Of a stretch of DNA of 64,000 nt, positions 56,808 to 64,000 are shown one piece after another. The notes beneath the pieces were generated by a model that saw only the letters and a program-made list of their open reading frames with translations, did no database searches and was not told the DNA's origin. A program made the position numbers and the translations under genes. Origin of the DNA: Trigonopsis variabilis (lineage: Eukaryota > Ascomycota > Trigonopsidomycetes > Trigonopsidales > Trigonopsidaceae); NCBI GenBank assembly GCA_003707065.3, contig PPXM03000003.1:1178001-1242000 (forward strand), written 5' to 3'. Numbering within the stretch: the first letter of the stretch is position 1; each line of letters begins with the position of its first letter.

Positions 56808-57373
56808 TTAACCACTTCCCTTAGTGTTTAAAATCAGGGCCACGATGAGCCCATAGAGACCCAATACTTCTGCGAAAATGAGAATAAGAACCATTCCCAC
56901 AAAGAGACGAGGCTGTAAGAGAAACTTCCTCACTCCTTCGTCCCCGACAACTCCAATAGTATATCCGGCAGCCAACGATGCAAAACCCACAGAGAGACCA
57001 GCCGCCAAGTGCATAAATCCATTAAATAGCGAATACGTCGAGCCAGGATTCATATCTCCAGCAATCAAGACGCTAACTACTAAGCCATAGACAGCCAAGA
57101 TACCAGCCATGACCACAGGAATAAGACTTCGCATGATAATGTCTGGATTGAAGACACCAGCACCAGCAATACCAATTCCACTCTTCGCCGTCCCGATGGC
57201 GGCTCCAAACGCACTTAGAATTGTAGCCAACGCACATCTGCCAGTTAGGCCCATCGAGCTCGAAGAGATCTTACCCTGCAAATCCGAGGAAAGGAGCAAA
57301 TACAGGCGTATAATCACTGACGCTCGACCTATTATCAGTATTTGCTTCCCTTGTCTCAAGGATATTCGTACAT
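56808..57373 (-). CDS. vma11: V-ATPase proteolipid subunit c' (Vma11), start codon split by an intron
   Basis: Vma11 is the fungal-specific c' proteolipid of the vacuolar proton pump rotor. Exons: 57373-57372 (AT), 57328-57275 and 57237-56808. Introns are 43 nt (GTACGA...CTGATAATAG) and 37 nt (GTAAGA...CTAACTGGCAG). The first exon supplies AT and the second begins with G, so the ATG forms only after splicing. This yields [19 protein letters not shown], matching the family start, and 161 residues (yeast 164). The next exon has [47 protein letters not shown] and [14 protein letters not shown], closer to Vma11 than to Vma3. The proton-carrying Glu is E142 in FAEVLGLYG. An ATG at 57473 upstream would give a 38-codon overlapping frame in the spliced leader. 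The identity is firm; the 5' structure is inferred. Confidence 0.88.
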
Positions 57374-57579
57374 GATTCACAAAGCCGCCAGTCTGAGCCA
57401 GAGGATCGTTGCCTAGTGTAGTTAAAGCGTTGCGTCTGCGATGCAGCAACGTTGGCTCCACCACGGTGCTCATCTCGAAACAAGTCACTAAATAACGCTT
57501 GCTGAAAAGCTAATTTATTCCCATATCTGGTCTCTTCTTATTAGCTTTGTCCGGGTAATTGAGTCTTTGTGAACTTGCC

Positions 57580-58053
57580 ATGCAGGCACCGAACTTGCAT
57601 CCCCTACCCCAAAGTATCAGGCGATCTATCGAACAGCGAAGGTTCGGGCGGACGAATACTGGAGAGCCCGGTAGCCAAACAATCACTAGTCTTCTCATAC
57701 GGGAGAATGACCGTCCCTATGGTAAGCGAGGACCAGATATAGAAGAAATAATCTCCCGAAGACAAAAGGCAGGGCTGCCAAACCGCCCTAAGAAAGCTCA
57801 TAAGAAGGCAGCGAAACCTCTGAAGGATTCAGAAGTAACTGAGACATGTGAGGCATTTGATAGTCAAAAAAGGCAGGCTGACTTCTCCAAGAAGAATCAG
57901 TCTGAAATTGACTTCTTTTTGGAACGCTATAAGTATAATTATACGAAAGTTGGCAAAATAGTCTCAGTCCCTGCTGATCTCCTCCGATCTCGACAAAGAG
58001 CTCTGAATTATCGAAAGAACTCGACCAGGGTATATCAAAAGAAAAAAAGTTAG
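57580..58053 (+). CDS. Hypothetical small basic protein
   Basis: No family is recognised. The 157-residue product from ATG 57580 (MQAPNLHPLPQSIRRSIEQR) is strongly basic, with little hydrophobic sequence and no membrane segment. It has a Lys-rich middle (NRPKKAHKKAAKPLK), a charged central linker, and a C-terminal part likely to be folded (SEIDFFLERYKYNYTKVGKI, SRQRALNYRKNSTRVYQKKK). This suggests a nucleic-acid- or ribosome-associated protein, which is an inference from composition only. The starts of this gene and vma11 are about 206 bp apart and divergent. It lies between the two V-ATPase genes. Confidence 0.55.
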   Translation: MQAPNLHPLPQSIRRSIEQRRFGRTNTGEPGSQTITSLLIRENDRPYGKRGPDIEEIISRRQKAGLPNRPKKAHKKAAKPLKDSEVTETCEAFDSQKRQADFSKKNQSEIDFFLERYKYNYTKVGKIVSVPADLLRSRQRALNYRKNSTRVYQKKKS

Positions 58054-58589
58054 CCGATTATCCTCTTATAACGGCGAATTAAACATTACAAGTGCTCCTT
58101 TGCTACAGTGTCTGCCCTGCAACTACAGCTGTCATTTTCAAGTCAATCATTCCTATTCAATGAGATCAGTACGATGAACTTGCAAGGCTCTATGGTCTGC
58201 GTACGATTTCTTTTGTGATGACATTTTAGCTCACTAGCTATCACGCTCAACCAGTGTCCTTGTTCGTAATCGGCGGCATCCTGGTGAAATAAATGTATAT
58301 GTTCTAGAGGATTTTCGCGTAGAGAGAATGCTATGCAGAAGTGCTTCCAATTACACAGATAAGATTCCCACTCTTACTGCACCTGGAGAAGACGAAGCAA
58401 ATCAGTGGGTGGGATTACCTCTAAATATAAATTATTCTTCCGTAATGTCGCTTGTAGTCGTTAGGGACGATGGTTGTCCTAACCGAGGCATGGACCTCGG
58501 CTCTAGGCGTTCTTCCTGGTGGTGACGCTGCTTATCCAAACAACCAACTCGGGAATCAGATCTCCCACTTTGCCTCATACTTTCCAACA
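58054..58589. other. Intergenic / 5' leader of vma12
   Basis: No separate gene is seen. An in-frame ATG at 58470 would extend Vma12 by 40 residues that do not resemble the family; it is treated here as leader. Confidence 0.35.
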
Positions 58590-59159
58590 ATGGTCCAAGT
58601 GACAATTACCGAAGGCATACGTGTATTTTTGCATGAAAATGGTGTAGAGCCGGGAGTCTCGATAGATCATAAGGAGCTATACGGCTTGTGCAAAGCCCAA
58701 AAGGTCGGGTTTCGATCGATGCTGAAAGGAAGTCAAGTGTATATAGCTCCAAAACCTGCTCCGCCTGAACCAAGTCAGGAGTATAAAGAGCTGATGGCGA
58801 GGCTACGCGCCGAGCAAGAAAGCAAGGAATACGAGTCCATGGCTTCATCGATTACAAGGTCTTCGATGGGCATATTTACGGAGAAAGAACCCTTGGGTTT
58901 CAGTTCCAAAGAGATAAAACATCAGATATCGACTATTATCAATATTCTTGTATCTACTGTCTCAGTTGCAGTAGCGACTTTTATGTGGAGTAGAGCCTGG
59001 GATCCCAGCTATCGAGTCTTGATATCATTTGGAGCGGCTATTCTGGTCTGCATAGCCGAAACTTTTCTCTATATTCAATACATCGATAAGATTGACGAGG
59101 CCAGAGAGAAAGAACTGGCCAAGAAAGAAATCAAGACCGTTATTCGGGAAGTCAATTAA
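58590..59159 (+). CDS. vma12: V-ATPase assembly factor Vma12/Vph2 (TMEM199-like)
   Basis: Vma12 is an ER membrane protein that helps assemble the V0 sector, together with Vma21 and Vma22. The start at 58590 (MVQVTITEGIRVFLHENG) has the MVxLT-type opening common in the family, giving 189 residues. Other marks are DHKELYGLCKAQ, GSQVYIAPKPAPPEPSQEYK, the helix ARLRAEQESKEYESMAS, then KEIKHQISTIINILVSTVSV with the first of two transmembrane helices, and a second one (ISFGAAILVCIAETFLYIQY) before a Lys-rich tail (EKELAKKEIKTV). The resemblance to yeast Vph2 in the last 110 residues is clear. It lies 1.2 kb from vma11, so two genes of the same complex pathway are close neighbours. Confidence 0.86.
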   Translation: MVQVTITEGIRVFLHENGVEPGVSIDHKELYGLCKAQKVGFRSMLKGSQVYIAPKPAPPEPSQEYKELMARLRAEQESKEYESMASSITRSSMGIFTEKEPLGFSSKEIKHQISTIINILVSTVSVAVATFMWSRAWDPSYRVLISFGAAILVCIAETFLYIQYIDKIDEAREKELAKKEIKTVIREVN

Positions 59160-59232
59160 TCTCCTCGGCTTGTTTTTTGTCGGTACCAACAAGCAGAAGT
59201 TGAACAGATAAAAGGCCAACATGATTCCGAAA

Positions 59233-59783
59233 TCAAGTATTCAGCTGAGATATCTAAAGTTAGAGGGCAAAAGGGCCAGTCTTACCTCAAACTCCTTTTC
59301 TTTAATCATGCTCTCCAGGTGAGCTATGGTTGCTTGCTCTTCATTGATCAGGTCATCAAGCTGTGAAGGAGCATAGCGCCCCGAATTGAGACCTTCGAGT
59401 TGCAGCCGTTGTTGTTGAACCAGCTGATCATAAGTTTCGATCTGGCTTGCAACATGTTGCCATTGATCGACGACCTTTTCCAATCGGTCGACTAAACCGG
59501 GAACATAGTACCGATCTAATAAAGTAGCGGCCGCTAGACACAAGGTTTCCACGTCATCAGATCGAGGATTCAAGTCACTGTTGTGGTCCTTTGCAATTTC
59601 TGGACGTCCTTCAGGGTTCGTTGTAAACAGTGAAGCCTCCATGGGCTCAGCATCACGGATCAGACGCGTAATTGGATGGTGACCTAGTAATGCATTAGTA
59701 AGCGCACCAGGCTTAGTAAAATTCATCCTCTGCAGAGAGTTTGAGGCATCGTTAACTGCAGAGAGATGGGCAGATATTGTCAT
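59233..59783 (-). CDS. spc34: DASH/Dam1 complex subunit Spc34
   Basis: Spc34 is part of the fungal DASH ring that couples kinetochores to microtubule ends. Exon 1 (59783-59286) starts MTISAHLSAVNDASNSLQRM and has FTKPGALTNALLGHHPITRL followed by IRDAEPMEASLF, the hallmark of the family. The middle has a conserved DVETLCLAAATLLDRYY helix and the C-terminus is coiled coil (YDQLVQQQRLQLEGLN, TIAHLESMIKEKEFE). A 32-nt intron (GTAAGA...CTAACTTTAG, 59285-59254) leads to a seven-codon last exon (59253-59233, ISQLNT and stop). The total of 172 residues is close to fission yeast Spc34 (164), much shorter than budding yeast (295). The stop is 73 bp from the convergent vma12 stop. Confidence 0.84.
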
Positions 59784-60954
59784 ACTCGTATGGAGAAGGG
59801 ATGTTACCACCCGTCGCGAGCGTAGCTGAACGGATCAACATGGTACACGAATACATAGCTACAAAAGACAGTGGCAGTGCTCTGCTTTAAGGAGACTCAA
59901 ATAAGGGGCCTTTCACTGAACAGGAGTTTGAGACTGTACCTGATTTCCGTCTTCGAGAAAGAACTCTAGCAGTAAGCAGGATGGTTCTCATATGACATTT
60001 CCAGTGTCCCCTTTTCCGAGACGACGAGCAAGACCAGGAAAGATCTGCACATTGCATGACAAACCTTTGGCATATTTACACGTTTCCTTGTAGCAGCTCA
60101 AACACGAGAGCAAGACAAAAGTTCGTTTTGTAGAAGTCATCTAAGGTCGTGTGATGGGCAACTTCATGAAGAAACACCAGAAACTCCTCTATCTATTTGG
60201 AGTGATCTACTTTTTCGGATGTTGACGTTCTTACTATTGTTATGGAATTTTTTGAGAGCTCTGACTAATCAACAAGCACCCATCACGCATGAAAAAAGTG
60301 TAGGACGTAGCTTACACTCAGACTATCCTTGGTCTATAACGCAAGAGTCTATAGCACACCAAGAGAGCCTATTTTAGGAAAAGTGTGAAACCACCATGGC
60401 TTGTGGATCAATATAATAAGAGCTTGTTATGAGTGAAGACCGGATCATACTCTCAAAGTCACCGACAGCGGAGATTTCTTCTATTTAGACACTTTAGCAG
60501 ATTCTGAAGTACGACTGTTTGAAGGTAAAGGCCAATGCTGTTATATATCGTGTTTGTTTCAAGTGGAACCTTCGCTTCACAGGTAGGAAAACCACAGCTT
60601 GCTGTAGATATTATATCAGATGTCAAATAAGAAAATCAAACAAGGCCGCACGAGGTTGGAGAAACCAGCCTAAAATAGACCATTTTTGTTGTTCAGAGAC
60701 TCTGATCAAAACCGTATTTGTGCAACCCATATCACTCCTCCAAGCACATCAATCACCATTTGAACTCCCTGGCAACCGACCGCAATCCCACTTTTTCGAA
60801 CGTTCTTTTCATTCAAATTACTCCCTCTCTTAATCCAAAGGACTTAGAGTGGATCTTCTGATCTTTTTGGTAGGTGACTCTTGGCTCATTAATCGTTTCT
60901 TACGAGTCTAGCTCTTGTCCATCTCGTGTGCGGTTTAGCGCTATCCAAACAAGG
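59784..60954. other. Divergent upstream region, spc34 / Rom2-like RhoGEF
   Basis: About 1.17 kb between divergent starts. The open frame at 60519-60833 has no ATG start and no family features. A long leader for the RhoGEF, possibly spliced, is likely. Confidence 0.35.
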
Positions 60955-63900
60955 ATGCTCAATCGGGGACGGGGTCATGAGCCTCCGGACATTAGCTCGT
61001 TAATTCCACCTTTGGAAGAATCTGATATTCCTCCACTTAACTTTACTCGAGATACTTCCGGGATTCACTCGGCGCTTGACCAGCCAGGTTATTCTCGTTC
61101 TTATCGATCTAACGCCTATCAAATGCAGGATGCTAATCGACTCCCCACCAGCTATGGTCAGCGTACTTATCCTCCAAATGGATTTGCCTATCAACAGCAG
61201 CAAGAACAGCAATCTACTGCTCGACCATCCTTAGGCAATAACTACCCGCCTCGTTACCCACCTGCTCCTCATCATATGGATTATCCCAACTATAACCAGA
61301 ACCCTCCTTACAGACCTGTTTCTAAACCTGGCCCTCAACGGCTGCAGCCGCCTTCAAATCCGTCCTTTCCTCCTCCAAGGACCCCGACTCATCAGGTCCG
61401 TCCAAACAGAGGTCCTGATGTATACATTCCTAGATCAGGCTCTGTTCCTATCCAGGGATTCCCTCGACCGCCGTCAAGTGCAAGCGAACGGGTTGACTAT
61501 CGTGACCGAAGAGCTGGCAGTGCCTTGGGTTATCATAGCTCTGCTACTCCTCCCATTCTTAGACCGGGCACTTCAATGGACGTCATGCGCAAGGAAGTTA
61601 GCTATGACCGTCGTGAGACCCATGCTTTACCGGCTGACAGATCTGCCACCATGACAGCTTCGTCTCCCTCAAATCCCTCAAATCCCTCAAATCCCTCAAA
61701 TACTCCTGCACCAGCGCTCCCGCCTCTCAAAACGGTCTATGGTCGATCACAAACTATGGATTCAAGAATGCTTCGTGTCCCAGCGTCTTCGCCCATTCTG
61801 CCTTCTACTACTAGCGCATATACCTTGGGTGGGCGGCGAACCGTTAGCACATCTTCATCCCAGAGTGTCTCGCAGAGCACATCAGCGACACTATTGACGT
61901 CTAATGACAAGAGTTCAACGTCGCTGGCAGGGTCAACCATTGTTACCAGCTCTCGCCGAGCGCCGCTGGTTTATCCTGCAATGCTCAGCAGAGTTGCAGA
62001 GGCCCTTCGACAGCGGTTACAGACTGGTGATAAGATAAAAAATGATTTAACATATAAGGATGCTTTCCTTGGCGCAGAGGCTGTGGATGTTCTCGCATAC
62101 ATAATTATTCGAACCACCGACCGGAACCTTGCTTTGTTACTGGGTCGAGCACTTGATGCACAAAAGTTCTTCCATGATGTTACTTATGATCACCGTTTGC
62201 GAGATAGCCCTTATGAGGTATATCAATTTCGAGAGAGGATAGTAGAAGAAGAAGAGGGCAACAATGTCAACGGCGTATTTACACTTTTGACAGAATGTTA
62301 TTCACCGACTTGCTCCAGAGATCAGCTATGTTATTCGATTGCCTGTCCTAGGCGACTAGAGCAACAGGCTCGGTTGAATATGAAACCTCACCTCGGATTA
62401 AAGCGAGCTGAAAGCCGGATCTCTCTTCATGGGGAAGACGACGAACAGAAGCTCTGGGTCCACTCGGTGCCTCAAGAGATCTATGATAGTATTGACGAAA
62501 AGGAACGCAAAAGACAAGAGGTTATCTGTGAGACGATCTATACAGAGCGAGATTTTGTCAAGGATTTGGAATACGTGAAAGACTTCTGGATCAAGCCCCT
62601 GAGAACATTGAATATAATCTCAGAATACCGTCGCGAAAAGTTTATTAGAGCTGTTTTCTACAATATCATGGGAATTCATTCAATTAATATAAAGCTAGCC
62701 GAGGCTCTCACTCGGCGGCAGCAGAAATACCCAGTGATTGAGGAAATTGGCGACATATTCTTGGAGCATGTGGTCAAATTCGAACCGTTCATTAGATATG
62801 GAGCTAACCAAGTATTTGGAAAATATGAGTTCGAAAGAGAAAAGAGTTCAAACCCAGCTTTTGCAAAGTTTGTTGAAGAGACCGAAAGACGTCATGAATC
62901 GAGAAGGCTGGAGCTGAATGGTTATCTTACGAAGCCGACTACGCGTTTAGCTCGTTATCCCTTATTACTGGAACAAGTGCTGAAGTACACAAAAGACGAC
63001 TCTGTTGATAAGGCCAACCTCATTCGAGCGGTCGAAATAATTCGAGAATTTTTGACCAAGGTGAATGAAGAGACAGGCAAAGCTGAGAACAAATTTGATT
63101 TGATGCAATTAAACCAAAGCTTGATTTTCCGGCCTGGAGAATATGTTGATTTGAAATTGACAGAAGATGGTCGCCAACTACTGTTTAAAGGCTATCTCAA
63201 GCGAAAATATCAAGATACTCAGGCTGATATGCAATTATTTCTTTTCGACCACTGTCTCCTGATAGTCCGGGTGAAGACAGTTAATAAACGAGAGCAGTTG
63301 AAAGTGTACCGGAAACCCATTCCATTGGAGCTTTTGGTGTTGAGTCAGAGTGAAGAGACACCGAGCCGCTCGTTGACTAAGCGTCCTTCTTCTTCCCTGA
63401 TTCCTACATCTAGAAATACTCCATCAAAGCTAGAGACGCAGAACAAGTACCCATTAACTTTCCTTCATTTGGGACGACGAGGTTACGAGCTGACGCTGTA
63501 TGGAACAACGTTTGTCAGCCGGAAAAAGTGGGTCGAGCATATTGAAAACCAGCAGAAGGCTCTGGAGCAAAAGTCGAGTGTTTTCAGCAAGCATATTCTT
63601 AGCGAAGGCTATTTTACTGCCAATAATCGGGTGAACTGTTGTATTCCTATTTGTAAGTTGCTTATATCCTCTTGGTTTACTAACTTTTCCAGCTGGCGGA
63701 AGACAGATTCTATTCGGTACCGACAATGGTTTGTTTATTAGCGATGTTAGGACCAGGGATGGAAGCAAGGCTGCTGTGCATAAGATCATAACCATAAGTA
63801 ATGTGATGCAGCTGGATACTATTGAGGAGTACTCGACCCTTTTGGCCCTGTGCGACAAGTCACTCATTTCGTGGCCTTTAGATATCCTCGAGTCAGCTGC

Positions 63901-64000
63901 TGATCCGGTTACCAACGGAAGACGAGGCAAGAAGATTGCGGGACACGTGAACTTCTTCAAGACGGGGACTTGCTTGGGACGGCTACTGGTGGGCACTGTT
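60955..64000 (+). CDS. Rho guanine-nucleotide exchange factor, Rom2/Rgf1-like (DEP-DH-PH-CNH), cut by window end
   Basis: This is a RhoGEF of the Rom2/Rgf1 group, which activates Rho1 at growth sites and under wall stress. Exon 1 is 60955-63652; a 40-nt intron (63653-63692; GTAAGT...CTAACTTTTCCAG) precedes exon 2, which runs off the window. About 1002 residues are visible. The first 330 are disordered (Pro, Ser, Gln, Tyr), with a four-unit repeat of NPS near residue 239. DEP domain about 338-425 (YPAMLSRVAEALRQRL, DAFLGAEAVDVLAYII). Then a cysteine module CYSPTC...CYSIAC, DH about 520-715 (CETIYTERDFVKDLEYVKD), PH about 735-875, and the CNH domain from about 893 (GGRQILFGTDNGLFISDVRT). The upstream frame has no ATG before 60955. 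This is the second such GEF in the window. Confidence 0.92.
61669..61703 (+). repeat. 9-bp tandem repeat (AAATCCCTC) coding for NPS
   Basis: About four near-perfect copies of a 9-bp unit lie in the disordered N-terminal region of the Rom2/Rgf1-like gene, giving the peptide NPSNPSNPSN. In-frame repeats of this kind are prone to length change between strains without shifting the frame. Confidence 0.85.

Noticed and set aside
58470-58589. N-terminal extension of Vma12 from the ATG at 58470
   Set aside because: The 40 extra residues do not resemble the family, whereas MVQVTITEGIRVFL from 58590 does. Either start remains possible.
60519-60833. Open frame of about 104 codons upstream of the Rom2-like gene
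   Set aside because: It begins at TTG, has no ATG and no family features; most likely leader or promoter sequence.
1-64000. Transposons, retroelements, viral remnants, CRISPR arrays
   Set aside because: No reverse transcriptase, transposase, integrase or capsid-like frame, no long terminal or inverted repeats, and no repeat-spacer array were seen on either strand.

Overview
The window is a compact fungal nuclear segment: 31 protein-coding genes and one tRNA gene in 64 kb, about one gene per 2 kb on both strands. It has no recognisable transposon, retroelement or CRISPR array. Several genes point to Dikarya, most likely an ascomycete: a V-ATPase c' proteolipid (Vma11), a DASH-complex Spc34, Och1, a Dfg5/Dcw1 protein and two Rom/Rgf-type RhoGEFs. 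Most introns are very short (32-43 nt) with a CTAAC/CTAAT/CTGAC branch site a few bases from the 3' AG. A short Spc34 and the RhoGEF set resemble Taphrinomycotina. The presence of glycogen synthase argues against Schizosaccharomyces. The species-level placement is only an inference.

Layout. 0.7-6.4 kb: GPI-anchored Dfg5/Dcw1, ribosomal protein uL4, peroxisomal import receptor Pex7, mitochondrial uS11m. 7.5-19.6 kb: glycogen synthase (5 exons), ESCRT-I Vps37, NatA auxiliary subunit, Sft2-like Golgi protein, a bHLH factor, Letm1/Mdm38. 20-32 kb: thioredoxin reductase, a basic-amino-acid-type permease, an Hcs1/IGHMBP2 helicase, an F-box protein, COP9 subunit 4. 33-40 kb: tRNA-Tyr with intron, a second amino-acid permease divergent from a GH127 beta-L-arabinofuranosidase, an HD-domain nucleotidase. 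40-50 kb: Alg7, Seh1, an unidentified membrane protein, Tudor-SN, an unidentified protein, Cu/Zn superoxide dismutase. 50-64 kb: a Rgf3/Tus1-like RhoGEF, Och1, Vma11, an unidentified basic protein, Vma12/Vph2, DASH Spc34, and a Rom2/Rgf1-like RhoGEF that runs off the window.

Themes. The cell surface is well represented: Dfg5 cross-links GPI-mannoproteins, Alg7 starts N-glycans, Och1 extends them, and the two RhoGEFs would activate Rho1 for wall synthesis. Vma11 and its assembly factor Vma12 lie 1.2 kb apart. Genes are often arranged as convergent pairs with 70-270 bp between stops and as divergent pairs sharing promoters.

The most unusual observations are these: VMA11 appears to have its ATG split by an intron (AT^G); the first RhoGEF needs a GC-AG intron; both RhoGEFs carry a paired-cysteine module before the DH domain; and thioredoxin reductase has an in-frame presequence suggesting dual targeting. 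All gene structures were worked out by reading splice signals and matching remembered family sequences. No alignment or expression data were available.
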